63,786 bases of DNA from Bacteroidales bacterium (GCA_017446745.1 JAFSQF010000014.1:1-63786), one strand, 5' to 3'. Counted from the stretch's first letter, positions 53,715-62,671 are shown. Translations and numbers: made by a program. The notes: generated from the sequence alone by a model not told the origin.

Positions 53715-55001
53715 TCAATAAAGGAAATTATTATAAGGATACCGCACAGCGTGTATCCTTTTTATTTCGTCGTACATCAGCTGCCTGAGGGCTTCGATAT
53801 TGTCGCGCTGAGCGGCGGAGATGAATATGGAGAGGTTGGCGCCGGACTTCGACATCCAGGAGTCCTTGAGCATCTGGAGGGTCCAGTTCTTTTTCTCGAC
53901 GGGCGTCAGGTCGTCGTCGTCCTTTGCCTCGTAGGTGTAGGCATCAATCTTGTTGAAGACCATGATGGTGGGTTTGTCGAGGGCACCGATTTCATCGAGG
54001 GTGTGGTTGACGGATTCGATTTGCTGCTCGTAGTCGGGGTGAGAGATGTCGACCACGTGGAGCAAGAGGTCGGCTTCGCAGACCTCGTCGAGAGTAGACT
54101 TGAACGATTCCACCAGGCCGTGGGGCAGCTTGCGGATGAAGCCCACGGTGTCGGAGAGGAGGAACGGGAGGTTGTCGATGACCACCTTGCGCACAGTGGT
54201 GTCGAGGGTTGCGAAGAGTTTGTTTTCGGCGAAGACATCGCTTTTAGAGAGGAGGTTCATGAGAGTGCTTTTGCCGACGTTGGTGTAGCCTACCAGGGCC
54301 ACACGGACAAGGCTTTCGCGGTTTTTGCGTTGCTGCACTTTCTGCTTGTCGATATCGTGCAGTCGCTGTTTGAGGAGGCTAATTTTTTCGCCAATAAGTC
54401 GGCGGTCGGTCTCGATCTGGCTTTCGCCGGGGCCACGCATGCCGATGCCGCCGCGCTGCCGTTCGAGATGGGTCCACATACGCGTGAGGCGAGGCAGCAT
54501 ATACTGGAGCTGAGCCAGTTCGACCTGGGTCTTGGCCGTGGAGGTACGGGCACGCTTGGCGAAGATGTCGAGGATAAGGGTGGTGCGGTCGAGGATGCGG
54601 CAGTTGAAGGCTTTCTCGAGGTTGCGCAGCTGAGCGGGGCTGAGTTCGTCGTCGAAAACGATGAAGTCGGCATCGAGTGCGTTCTTGTATTCCACCACCT
54701 CGTCGAGTTTGCCGCTGCCGATGTATGTGCGGCTGTCGGGACGTTCGAGATTCTGGACGACGCGTTTGACGGGAATACCGCCGGCCGTTTCGAGGAGGAA
54801 AGCGAGTTCGTCGAGGCATTCTTGAGTGCGTTCGATGGATGTTTTGGCGTCGCACACGGCCACGAGGATGGCGCGCTCGGGCACCACATCGGTAGAGAAA
54901 GTGTTGCGTTCTTGCGGCGAGGGGCGACGGTTCTCGGCATCCCAGACGCCGGTCTCGCCCTTGAATTTGCCTTTATCTGATTTCCACTTGTTTTTTTGCA
55001 T
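53715..55001 (-). CDS. hflX: GTPase HflX
   Basis: A ribosome-associated GTPase that splits stalled 70S ribosomes after stress. The N-terminal HflX domain has DRTTLILDIFAKRARTSTAK (about 140) and the linker MWTHLERQRGGIGMRGPGES. The G1 motif is VALVGYTNVGKSTLMN (about 232), G3 is LSDTVGFIRKLP and G4 is VFNKID. The 428 residues are usual. Its first 29 bases overlap the end of the GT4 gene upstream, so they are probably co-transcribed. The pairing with a glycosyltransferase has no clear functional meaning. Confidence 0.96.
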   Translation of the reverse strand: MQKNKWKSDKGKFKGETGVWDAENRRPSPQERNTFSTDVVPERAILVAVCDAKTSIERTQECLDELAFLLETAGGIPVKRVVQNLERPDSRTYIGSGKLDEVVEYKNALDADFIVFDDELSPAQLRNLEKAFNCRILDRTTLILDIFAKRARTSTAKTQVELAQLQYMLPRLTRMWTHLERQRGGIGMRGPGESQIETDRRLIGEKISLLKQRLHDIDKQKVQQRKNRESLVRVALVGYTNVGKSTLMNLLSKSDVFAENKLFATLDTTVRKVVIDNLPFLLSDTVGFIRKLPHGLVESFKSTLDEVCEADLLLHVVDISHPDYEQQIESVNHTLDEIGALDKPTIMVFNKIDAYTYEAKDDDDLTPVEKKNWTLQMLKDSWMSKSGANLSIFISAAQRDNIEALRQLMYDEIKRIHAVRYPYNNFLY

Positions 55002-56157
55002 TGAGGAGTATGGTTTCTAAAGGTTTGGTGGCTGCCTGCCAAGAGAAATACTGATGGACGAAAGCGGAGGCATTGGCGGCGAGGCGGCAGCGGAGCTGCT
55101 CGTCGTCCAGCAGGTGAAGTATGGCTTGGGCCAGTTGTGCGGGGTTGTTGCCGAGGAGGAGGTGCGTGTCCGGTGTGGCGCCGAGGGCGGCGTTGGCGAG
55201 GGGGGTGGTGATGCAAGGGATGCCCATGGCCATAGCTTCCAAGAGTTTGTTTTGCAGACCAGAGCCGAGGCGCATGGGAGCGATGAAAAGGCGCGACTGG
55301 GCATAGTAGGGACGGATGTCGGGCACCGAGCCGGTGACGGCCACGCGAGGGCCAGAGAGGCGGCGTACTGCCGCCGTGGGAGTGGCACCGGCCAGACAAA
55401 CGGAGGCCTCGGGACGCGAGCGCCACACCAGAGGCATGACCTCGTCGACCAAGAAGCGCGAGGCGTCGATGTTGGGATTGTACTGCATATTGCCGCAGAA
55501 GACAATGTCGTAGCGTTTTTCGATGGCCTGGGGATGGAAGAAATCGAAGTCCACGCCGTTGCGTACTATATTGATATGCGTGCCGCGTGGCTGGGGCAGA
55601 GCCTCGGCATCGACTTCAGAGATGATAGTCAAGCCGTTGAAGCTGGAGCAGGCGTCGTACTCGGCCGAGCGAAGCATCTTGAACTCGAAATTTTCGACAA
55701 AGAGGCGAAGGGCGTTGTGGCCGGCCATGCGACGCTGGAGGTTCATTGATAGGGCGTCCTGGAAGTCGAGCACTTTAGGCGAGGCGAGGCGAAGGCCGAG
55801 AGGAAGAGTGCGCACCATCTGGAGGTAGGCCACGTCGGGCCGGACGAGGGCTTCGAAGTCCAGGCATTGCCTTATGGCACGGGAGCTGCTCCAGTAGCCT
55901 ATTTGCAGCGAGCGGCGGCACAAGAGACTGCACAGAGCGCGGGCGGCGGCGGCAAGTTTCGAGAGCTTGGCTATGCGGATGTCCTTGCAGTAGGGCTGCA
56001 TCTGGCGGATAGCATCCGGTGGCACATTGTCGTGCGAGAGGGCAAAGAGGTAGATGTCGTTGTTGGCCGACAGCTGTTTAATCTGGTGGAAAGCTCTGAG
56101 CTTGTCCCCTTTGTCGAGGGGGTAAGGGAAACGAGGCAGTACGACGAGGAGTTTCAT
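54973..56157 (-). CDS. Glycosyltransferase family 4 (WcaI/stp-like)
   Basis: A 394-residue GT-B transferase. The N-terminus MKLLVVLPRFPYPLDKGDKLRAFH is the pattern of sugar transferases that work on surface polysaccharides (TIGR03087-like stp1 group, from memory). The donor-binding half has FCGNMQYNPNIDASRFLV (about 222), FIAPMRLGSGLQNKLLEAM (about 290) and GIPCITTPLANA. It overlaps hflX by 29 bases and starts 23 bases after the parC stop. The sugar and acceptor are unknown. It may work with the polytopic glycosyltransferase near 59 kb. Confidence 0.88.
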   Translation of the reverse strand: MKLLVVLPRFPYPLDKGDKLRAFHQIKQLSANNDIYLFALSHDNVPPDAIRQMQPYCKDIRIAKLSKLAAAARALCSLLCRRSLQIGYWSSSRAIRQCLDFEALVRPDVAYLQMVRTLPLGLRLASPKVLDFQDALSMNLQRRMAGHNALRLFVENFEFKMLRSAEYDACSSFNGLTIISEVDAEALPQPRGTHINIVRNGVDFDFFHPQAIEKRYDIVFCGNMQYNPNIDASRFLVDEVMPLVWRSRPEASVCLAGATPTAAVRRLSGPRVAVTGSVPDIRPYYAQSRLFIAPMRLGSGLQNKLLEAMAMGIPCITTPLANAALGATPDTHLLLGNNPAQLAQAILHLLDDEQLRCRLAANASAFVHQYFSWQAATKPLETILLNAKKQVEIR

Positions 56158-56180
56158 GGATGCAGGGGGTAGCGTTAGGA

Positions 56181-58838
56181 TTAGAACAGAGTGGTTTGAG
56201 TTCCTTCGGCGAAGCCCTCGTTGTCGTCGACATTGTTGCCTACCACGGAGGAGGCATCGGGTTCGGAGGCGTTCTCGGCATCATCATCCACATTATCTTC
56301 CTCAGGTTCCGGCAGTGGGTCGAGCCAACGGAACTCCTTGACGGCGAAAGTGGTGATGCGTTTGCCCTTGGCCTTATAGCCCTTGACGGCAATAAAGTCG
56401 TAGACATCGATGATCTCGGAATCCACTTTCTTGCCGCTATTCTCGTCGTAGAGCACTTCGATGCGAGGGAAAGTGTCGACAGACCATGTGACGAGCTTGT
56501 CGCCGTCGAGGAAAGGCACCTTTTTGTCCATTTCCTCGATGGTGAAGCGTTTCAGATAATAGCTGTCGTTTTCAGCCGACTGGTAGACGACGCTGATGAT
56601 ACGACGAGGGTTGAATTTCTCGATGAGGAGCAGGTCGTCGTCGTAGTGGTTGCTGAGGTCGAAATTGGTGGTGCGGTAGTGTCCGGAGGCCATGAGGGTG
56701 AGGATTTTGTCCTTGCCACGGAACTCGCCGAGGTAGAGGCCGGCCTCGTTGACGTTGAGGCGTTTGACGCTCTCGTCGAACCAAATCTTGCGAGCACCGA
56801 GGGTGGAGACCCCCTCCCCTTTCTTGTTGATGCTACGCACGGGGTTGCGCGTTAGGATGTTGCCAATCGAGCTGCGTCCCTTGATGGCGAGGGTGGCGAA
56901 GTTGAAGTCGAAGCTGGTTTTCTTGAGTTTGGGTCTGGAGACATGGTGGACCGTGACGGTTTCAGCCTCGCCGTTTGGGTTGGCGGTGAAATAGAGTATT
57001 TTGGAGCCCTTGGTGCCTTTGGTGAGCGAATAATCGCGGTCGCGGGTGATGCCGAGAACGGAGAAGCGCTTGACGTAGACGAAGCCGAAGGCGCCGTCGC
57101 GGTAGATCATATTGTAGACTGTGCGTTCGTCGCCCTTGCGGAAGAGGCCGATGAACTCAATTTCCTTGCAGTCGGTAGAGCCGACGAAGCCTTTTTCCTG
57201 GACCTTGGAGACCATCATGGAGCCGTCCTTACGGAACACGATGATGTCGTCCATCTTGGAGCATTCGCATACCACCTCGGCGCCGTCGTCGCGTTTGAGG
57301 CCGTAGCCGGCGAAGCCAGTGAGGCGGTTGACGTAGAGCTTCTCGTTGGCCACGGCCACAGCAACGGCCTGGATATCCTCGAAGTTGCGTATTTCTGTGC
57401 GGCGTTCGCGACCCTTGCCGTATTTATCAAGGATATGGCGGAAATAGGCGATGGCGTATTCAGTGAGGTGGTCAAGGTGGTTGCGGGTGTCGTCGATGTC
57501 GATCTCAATACGAGCGAGGTCTTCGTCGGCCTTCTTGATATCGAACTTAGAGATTTTACGCACTGGTTTTTCGCAGAGTTTCAGGACGTCGTCGCGTGTG
57601 ATTTCTTTCTTGAAGAGTTTGCGGTATGGGTCAAAAGCGCGTTCGATGGAGGTCACCTGGTCGTCCCAGGAGGCCTGGTCTTTTTCCAACTGCTTGTAGA
57701 TGCGTTTCTCGAAGAAGATTTTCTCGAGTGAGATCCAATGCCATTTGTCCTCGAGTTCGGCGAGGAGAATTTCGAGTTCCTGCCGAAGGAGGTCCTTGGT
57801 GCGGAAGGTGGAATGGCGGAGTATATCGCTGATGGTCATGAAGACGGGCTTGTTGTCGACGATGACACAGGTCTGAGGAGAGAAACTAATCTGGCAAAGC
57901 GAGAAGGCGTAGAGTGCGTCGATCATCTGGTCGGGCGAAACGCCCTGAGGGAGATGGACAACGATTTCGACTTCGGCGGCGGTGTTGTCGTCGATCTTTT
58001 TAATCTTGATTTTGCCTTTCTCGTTGGCTTTGAGGATGCTGTCGATAAGAGCATCGGTGGTGATGGTATATGGCAATTCGGTGATAACGATAGCCTTACG
58101 TTTCTCGTCGTAGTGCATCTTGGCGCGGATGCGGAGGCGACCGCCGAGAGCGCCGTCGTTGTATTTGGACACGTCGATCAGACCGCCTGTGGGGAAGTCG
58201 GGATAGATTTCGAAAGGGATGTTCTGCAAGATTTTTATGGAGGATTCGAGGAGCTCGCAGAAGTTGTAGGGCATGATGACGGAGGTGAGGGTGACGGCGA
58301 TGCCTTTGGTGCCCTGAGCCAGGAGGAGAGGGAACTTGATGGGGAGGGAGACGGGTTCCTGCTTACGGCCGTCGTAGGAGGGTTTCCACTCGGTAGTTTT
58401 TTTATTGAACACCACCTCGTTGGCGAATTTCGAGAGGCGTGCTTCAATGTAGCGTCCTGCCGCGGCGTCGTCGCCAGTGAGGATGTTGCCCCAGTTGCCC
58501 TGGCAGTCGATAAGGAGGTCTTTCTGGCCGAGGTTGACGAGGGCATCCTTGATAGAGGCGTCGCCGTGAGGATGGTACTGCATGGTGTTGCCGACGATGT
58601 TGGCCACCTTGGTGAAGCGGCCGTCGTCGGTTTCCTTCATGGCGTGGAGGATGCGACGCTGGACGGGCTTGAGGCCGTCGTCGATGTCGGGCACACTGCG
58701 GTCGAGGATAACGTCGGAGGCATAGTCCACCCAGTAGTCCTTGAACATGGAATTGAGGGAAATGGTGGCGCCGTCGTCGCCCGACTGATGAGGCAATTCG
58801 TCGTTATGGAGTTCGTTATCAACAATCTCGTCACTCAT
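56181..58838 (-). CDS. parC: DNA topoisomerase IV subunit A
   Basis: The breakage-rejoining subunit of topoisomerase IV, which unlinks daughter chromosomes. The catalytic Tyr is Y130 in DDAAAGRYIEARL, and YHPHGDASIKDAL (residues 88-100) and LKPVQRRILHAM (56-67) are the family motifs. The C-terminal half is the DNA-wrapping propeller. The chain ends with an acidic tail of about 45 residues (EPEEDNVDDDAENA). The 885-residue length and the opening phrase point to ParC rather than GyrA. parE is not in this window. A -7 box lies only 21 bases upstream of the ATG, so the leader is very short. Confidence 0.95.
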   Translation of the reverse strand: MSDEIVDNELHNDELPHQSGDDGATISLNSMFKDYWVDYASDVILDRSVPDIDDGLKPVQRRILHAMKETDDGRFTKVANIVGNTMQYHPHGDASIKDALVNLGQKDLLIDCQGNWGNILTGDDAAAGRYIEARLSKFANEVVFNKKTTEWKPSYDGRKQEPVSLPIKFPLLLAQGTKGIAVTLTSVIMPYNFCELLESSIKILQNIPFEIYPDFPTGGLIDVSKYNDGALGGRLRIRAKMHYDEKRKAIVITELPYTITTDALIDSILKANEKGKIKIKKIDDNTAAEVEIVVHLPQGVSPDQMIDALYAFSLCQISFSPQTCVIVDNKPVFMTISDILRHSTFRTKDLLRQELEILLAELEDKWHWISLEKIFFEKRIYKQLEKDQASWDDQVTSIERAFDPYRKLFKKEITRDDVLKLCEKPVRKISKFDIKKADEDLARIEIDIDDTRNHLDHLTEYAIAYFRHILDKYGKGRERRTEIRNFEDIQAVAVAVANEKLYVNRLTGFAGYGLKRDDGAEVVCECSKMDDIIVFRKDGSMMVSKVQEKGFVGSTDCKEIEFIGLFRKGDERTVYNMIYRDGAFGFVYVKRFSVLGITRDRDYSLTKGTKGSKILYFTANPNGEAETVTVHHVSRPKLKKTSFDFNFATLAIKGRSSIGNILTRNPVRSINKKGEGVSTLGARKIWFDESVKRLNVNEAGLYLGEFRGKDKILTLMASGHYRTTNFDLSNHYDDDLLLIEKFNPRRIISVVYQSAENDSYYLKRFTIEEMDKKVPFLDGDKLVTWSVDTFPRIEVLYDENSGKKVDSEIIDVYDFIAVKGYKAKGKRITTFAVKEFRWLDPLPEPEEDNVDDDAENASEPDASSVVGNNVDDNEGFAEGTQTTLF

Positions 58839-58858
58839 AGAAGCAAATATTTTTTTTG

Positions 58859-58866
58859 CAAATTTA
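58859..58866 (-). promoter_or_regulatory. -7 promoter box for parC
   Basis: Reads TAAATTTG on the minus strand, 21 bases upstream of the parC ATG. A leader of about a dozen bases is implied. Confidence 0.45.
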
Positions 58867-58948
58867 CGAAAAAAAGTTGAAATAGCGAGAATGCGAAGAG
58901 TTACTTGTTCTTTGCAGAATGCGGATAATCATTTTAATTAACGCTAAC

Positions 58949-60358
58949 CTACAAAGAATAGATGGTATAGTCATCGGAGACATACGTCACCGGTAACGGT
59001 AAATCCACATCGTCGCCAAAGACTTTTTTCATCACAAGGATATAACGGCATCCATGCTGCCTCAACGCCTCACGAAAGTCGTCATGCAACAGCTGCTCAT
59101 TGGTTGCCACCCAACCTTTGCGATGGGTGAAATAGACCACCGTAGGATCCTGACCGCTATTGACACATATCAGATCCGACCTGTCGGAGAACTTGTCGAA
59201 AGTGCTTTCGAGAGCCAATACGGGCTGGCGGTTATCCCTGATAATAAACTGGCTGTGACTGTTGAGGATGTTTTCGAGGGCGATGGCCGTTAGCAACACG
59301 AGGCGCCACTGTTGTTTTTTGAGAAGCGATATGGCATAGCCAGCAAACAGTGCCATAACGGGTACGAAAGGTATGACGTAATAGTCGTGCTTGTAGAATG
59401 TCTCGCCGGAACTGAACATGACGACAAGGAAAGCCAGTGAGGCCAAAGCCAGGATGCGTAGCATTAAACGCTGGCGACGGACGATGGCAGCGACAAGCCC
59501 GGCGACGAAAATGACAAAACCTATATATTTAAGGGCATCGTTGTAGAAGCGCGAGAGGGTGCGACCCAGATGATGCGATATTTCACCGAAGCCCTGGGCA
59601 AGTCCCTCGCCCATAAAGAAGTGCCATAGGCCATATTGGTTGACAAGATAAGGCACCCAGACGAAATACCACCAAGCCACGGGGAGCAAGATGCAGGCAG
59701 AAGCCACGGCGAACCATACCTTGCGACGCAAAAGGACCTCAGCGTCGAAAAAAGGGAGCAAGAAAACCACCAGAATATAGCCTGATGGCAGCTTGGAAAG
59801 GACACCGGCCATCGTCAACAACGCATAGGCAAGGAGGCTGCCCAGACGCCTCCTTTCATGCAAAAGAAAGACTAAACCATAGAACATCCCAATGAGAACC
59901 AACGACAATGAAAAAGTATCCGGCATTATTTTCCGAGCGAACGGGAACCATAGCGAAGCGCACAATATCAAAGTGGAGCAGAATGCGTTTTGCTGGCCGA
60001 AACGTGGTTTCAGCAGACGGAAGAAATACCAGCATCCGAGGCTTGTGACAAGAAGATTTATGGCACGTCCAAACCAGTCGTGGAAGCCGAAGAGCAAAGA
60101 AAACAGGTAAATAAGCCAGTTCATCAGAGGGAATTCCATCCCGGTAATACCCGACAAGTCGCCGCCGATGTCTATTCTCGGGAACAAAATATTGGAATCT
60201 ATCTCATAGAAATTGCGAGCCGCCATAGCGACTGTGGTCTGCCTCCAAGAATGCGACACTTCTAACGGAGGATTTGCTATTCCATAGAGCCGCAACACAG
60301 CAAAGAGCACAATCCAAAAGCGGATATCACCGACCAACTTTCGCAAGACTAAACACAT
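58949..60358 (-). CDS. Polytopic membrane glycosyltransferase (GT39/GT83, PMT-like)
   Basis: A 469-residue protein with about ten membrane segments. The first periplasmic loop carries HSWRQTTVAMAARNFYEIDS, with the polar residues seen at the acceptor and metal site of PMT/ArnT-type enzymes that take sugars from lipid carriers. A second loop has GITGMEFPLMNWLIY. The C-terminal 110 residues form a soluble periplasmic domain (FDKFSDRSDLICVNSGQDPTVVYF). It probably modifies lipid A, O-antigen or proteins with a sugar from undecaprenyl phosphate. It is a single-gene unit with a -7 box upstream. Confidence 0.85.
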   Translation of the reverse strand: MCLVLRKLVGDIRFWIVLFAVLRLYGIANPPLEVSHSWRQTTVAMAARNFYEIDSNILFPRIDIGGDLSGITGMEFPLMNWLIYLFSLLFGFHDWFGRAINLLVTSLGCWYFFRLLKPRFGQQNAFCSTLILCASLWFPFARKIMPDTFSLSLVLIGMFYGLVFLLHERRRLGSLLAYALLTMAGVLSKLPSGYILVVFLLPFFDAEVLLRRKVWFAVASACILLPVAWWYFVWVPYLVNQYGLWHFFMGEGLAQGFGEISHHLGRTLSRFYNDALKYIGFVIFVAGLVAAIVRRQRLMLRILALASLAFLVVMFSSGETFYKHDYYVIPFVPVMALFAGYAISLLKKQQWRLVLLTAIALENILNSHSQFIIRDNRQPVLALESTFDKFSDRSDLICVNSGQDPTVVYFTHRKGWVATNEQLLHDDFREALRQHGCRYILVMKKVFGDDVDLPLPVTYVSDDYTIYSL

Positions 60359-60421
60359 AAGCTTAGTTTTTAGTTACAAATGCATCTCGAAGATGGATGT
60401 TTATGATTTTAGAAACGTATG

Positions 60422-60429
60422 CAAAAGTA
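60422..60429 (-). promoter_or_regulatory. -7 promoter box for the polytopic glycosyltransferase gene
   Basis: Reads TACTTTTG on the minus strand, 64 bases upstream of the start at 60358. Confidence 0.4.
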
Positions 60430-60906
60430 GTAATTTTTTTTTGATATGGAGATGCAAATGCAATTTTTCATCTTGAAAAATGAAAATCTGTAGTACCCAA
60501 ACATGAAACCCCGAAGCACCAAATCGCTCATGACAGGATAGTTAGATTAAGCAAGGGGGTGAACTTGGGCTATGTGCCTTCTTTGAAATCGCCATAACCA
60601 CCACGAAATCAACACTCTGGTTGTTTATATGCAAAAATACTGATAATCAACCACCTTTCTCCTCCAATCCCCAATCCACACCCTCCGTGCACCCCGGCGG
60701 CATTCTTGCCGCCGCCATCCCTGCCCACCTCGCCCATCCTTGCCCGACCTATGGGAGCGGCCTTGAACCAAAGGTCGCGAGCACCAATAGATGGTCTAAA
60801 CCCAATGAACAGCTACATAAACTTTGCACCTTTAAAAGAAAATTTTAATGTCGTTTACTATAATTCCGGCCATCGGGCCTATTGTTTCATTTAAATTTTC
60901 ATTATT

Positions 60907-61130
60907 ATGCATTACCAATTCAAGCAAGACCTTGCTATGACCTATTTCCCCGACAACGGCAAGGAAACCGAAAGCAAACGCATCGTCCACTAAATCCATT
61001 CCTGGTATGCCTGCGAACACCGCTTAAATCAATTAACTGCAGTGAGCAACAACCCCTCCTCGCCGTCCTCCAAGACATCGGCTACCCTGAAAGGGAACTG
61101 AGCACCGCTGAATTAAATCAAATGAAGCGA
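60907..61130 (+). pseudogene. Decayed DUF4248-like small protein gene
   Basis: From ATG at 60907 the frame gives MHYQFKQDLAMTYFPDNGKE and stops at TAA (60991-60993). Past the stop the same frame still gives IHSWYACEHRLN, and after a shift of frame LLAVLQDIGYPERELSTAEL follows. Together the order K-x-ELAxxYFPD, then W, then L..GY, then a final helix is that of DUF4248, a roughly 70-residue Bacteroidales family often near mobile DNA. One nonsense change and at least one indel have broken it. Confidence 0.5.
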
Positions 61131-61291
61131 AGAACTCCCGCCCCCGCACCCTTCGCCATTTTCCGAACAATAGGTATTGTTCGGGGCTCGGCTCACAAGT
61201 CCACCGGACTTGTTCATATCCCCAAAACAAATCCAAATCATCTACTCCTTTTTAGGAGAGCCGTAAACAAATACCCCCCCCTAACATAACC

Positions 61292-61319
61292 AAGGGCGAG
61301 ACCTCCCGGCCTCGCCCTT
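61292..61319. terminator. Hairpin before the three-gene operon
   Basis: AAGGGCGAG (61292-61300) pairs with CTCGCCCTT (61311-61319) around a 10-base loop, followed by a T-rich stretch. It could end transcripts entering from the left and insulate the operon. Confidence 0.55.
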
Positions 61320-61365
61320 AACTTCCCTTCATTCTTCATTATTTTTATAATACTATAAAATAAAT

Positions 61366-61396
61366 TTTGCCAGTTCAAAAAATGTTCATATCTTTG
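61366..61396 (+). promoter_or_regulatory. Promoter of the SecB-like chaperone operon
   Basis: TTTG (61366-61369), exactly 19 bases, then TATCTTTG (61389-61396). Both boxes and the spacing match the Bacteroidota consensus, the best promoter match in the window. The start point should be near 61403, inside the palindrome that follows. Confidence 0.75.
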
Positions 61397-61401
61397 CAAT
61401 A

Positions 61402-61422
61402 CTACGTATATTCTATACGTAG
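61402..61422. promoter_or_regulatory. Palindromic operator at the operon start point
   Basis: CTACGTATA (61402-61410), TTC, then TATACGTAG (61414-61422): a perfect 9-base inverted repeat placed a few bases past the -7 box. A protein bound here would block initiation. The 72-residue product of the first gene is an obvious candidate for the repressor. Confidence 0.65.
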
Positions 61423-61475
61423 AATGTATTTTTTTGAATAAAAACAAATTATAACTTAATATATCATAGTATATC

Positions 61476-61694
61476 ATGGAATATCTTGCAGAATTATTGC
61501 AGCAGAAACTCTCCAAGTATTCACAGGAGGAACTCGAAGCACGTTTTGCTCAATATGAGCAATTTGATGCTTGTGGCCCTTATGTGGAAGAATTTCTTCA
61601 ATACCATGAAGAATACTATTCGATTTCCATTAGAAAAAGCCAGGCTTTAAATATGGATGTTTTTGAAAGCGATAATTTCTCATTAGCAGCTTAA
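61476..61694 (+). CDS. Small acidic protein, candidate antitoxin
   Basis: A 72-residue protein that I do not recognise. Residues 1-48 look helical, with heptad-like leucines (LAELLQQKLSKYSQEELEA), then aromatic-rich FLQYHEEYYS, and a more hydrophobic tail ending LNMDVFESDNFSLAA. The tail could serve as a chaperone-addiction segment of the kind that makes antitoxins depend on a SecB-like chaperone. Gene position supports this: it is first in the operon, behind a palindromic operator, and 4 bases before the SecB-like gene. No helix-turn-helix motif is obvious, so the DNA-binding role is open. Confidence 0.6.
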   Translation: MEYLAELLQQKLSKYSQEELEARFAQYEQFDACGPYVEEFLQYHEEYYSISIRKSQALNMDVFESDNFSLAA

Positions 61695-61698
61695 CGTT

Positions 61699-62115
61699 AT
61701 GAAACCAGATTCTGCGGCTTTCTCATTTGATAGGTTCAGAATACTTAATGCAAATATAGATTGCGAAGATATTCCCGAATCTATTTTTTTAGATTTTATT
61801 CCAAGTGGTGTTCTTATTGAAAGCGAAAAGAGGTTTATCTTAAAGTTCCTTGTTACTGCAAAGAGAGATAATAAAAAAAATTCAACCCCCTTTATTTCTA
61901 TAAACTGTGAAGCCGCATATGTCTTTAAGGATAGTATAACCTTAGAGAGCATTCCTGAATATTTTTACAGTAATAGTATAGCAATTGCATTCCCGTATAT
62001 TCGCGCATTTGTTAGTACAATTACACTGCAAGCAAACATTAAACCCATAATTCTTCCCACATTAAATTTGACCGCACTTAATACTCTCCTGAAAGAGAAC
62101 ACAGTTGTCAAATAA
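61699..62115 (+). CDS. SecB-like chaperone
   Basis: A 138-residue protein with the SecB fold pattern: an N-terminal strand-rich half (AFSFDRFRILNANI, then RFILKFLVTAKRDN) and, at residues 98-126, FPYIRAFVSTITLQANIKPI followed by ILPTLNLTAL, which matches the SecB signature (FPY-R--I near the tetramer helix, then a loop and L-PVNF). General-export SecB is not common in Bacteroidota, and this copy sits between two small unknown genes, so it is more likely a dedicated chaperone of a toxin-antitoxin-chaperone system. It starts 4 bases after the first gene. The codons are clearly AT-richer than in the core genes. Confidence 0.75.
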   Translation: MKPDSAAFSFDRFRILNANIDCEDIPESIFLDFIPSGVLIESEKRFILKFLVTAKRDNKKNSTPFISINCEAAYVFKDSITLESIPEYFYSNSIAIAFPYIRAFVSTITLQANIKPIILPTLNLTALNTLLKENTVVK

Positions 62116-62131
62116 AGATCCCATACCGATT

Positions 62132-62671
62132 ATGACCGAATGCGTTATATATCAAACATTGGAGGATCGCGACAATTATGATGAGGTAGAGGATTGTGGC
62201 CCTTTCCCATGCTCAAGGTCAAATGCATGGCTTGGCAATGGAAGTTATTTCTGGGATGATGAGATAATTGTGGCCCACAATTGGGCAAAACAAGCTGGAT
62301 ATAATTCAAACTACATCATATGCCAATCGTCATATGATTATGACAATCATAACTTCTTGGATTTAGTAGGGCATCCCAAGCATCTAAAATTATTTAGAGA
62401 ACTCTATCAAGTACTAAAAAACAAACTGCCCAATAGGAATATTAAGGTTCCAACACTTATTGAGTTTGTAAAAGAAGAATTAGGACAAGCATTCAATTAT
62501 AAGGCCATCCGAGCCAGATCCGAATGGCGAGACTATGATTTTATTTTGGATTTTCCAGGAATTCGCCCTGCAAAATTGAATTTACATCCTCAAATACAGA
62601 TATGTGTTATTGATAAGTCTTTTCTTATTAGTCCATTCCTGATTGTATATCCAAGATCAGCAGTAAAATAG
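62132..62671 (+). CDS. Candidate ADP-ribosyltransferase-like toxin
   Basis: I take the ATG at 62132, 16 bases after the SecB-like stop; a TTG nine codons earlier would overlap that gene. The 179-residue chain opens with MTECVIYQTLEDRDNYDEVE, then AWLGNGSYFWDDEIIVAHNWAK near residues 32-53, then YIICQSSYDYDN. The order Y-x-T, G-x-G-x-Y-F and A-x-x-W is the pattern of the NAD-binding core of DUF3990/PARP-like ADP-ribosyltransferases. I cannot name the catalytic Glu with confidence. As third gene of the operon it would be the toxin controlled by the first product and the SecB-like chaperone. Strong hairpins follow. Confidence 0.6.
   Translation: MTECVIYQTLEDRDNYDEVEDCGPFPCSRSNAWLGNGSYFWDDEIIVAHNWAKQAGYNSNYIICQSSYDYDNHNFLDLVGHPKHLKLFRELYQVLKNKLPNRNIKVPTLIEFVKEELGQAFNYKAIRARSEWRDYDFILDFPGIRPAKLNLHPQIQICVIDKSFLISPFLIVYPRSAVK

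Larger units (their letters stand above)
60359..61475. other. Accessory gap: promoters, decayed gene and spacer DNA
   Basis: More than 1.1 kb without an intact gene. It contains the promoter of the glycosyltransferase gene (60422-60429), an unrecognised stretch with weak C-rich codon-like runs (60640-60800), a DUF4248-like remnant (60907-61130), a hairpin (61292-61319) and the promoter and operator of the next operon. No intact ORF in it looks like a gene. Confidence 0.5.

Noticed and set aside
57738-58880. Plus-strand frames opposite parC
   Set aside because: They are shadows of the biased GC-rich codons of parC, and continue past its start only by chance.
60621-60848. Plus-strand ORF of 75 codons in the accessory gap
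   Set aside because: It is proline- and serine-rich, has no promoter or family pattern, and looks like chance open frame in C-rich spacer.
61033-61236. Minus-strand ORF of 67 codons
   Set aside because: It overlaps the DUF4248-like remnant on the other strand and lacks a promoter or a recognisable domain.
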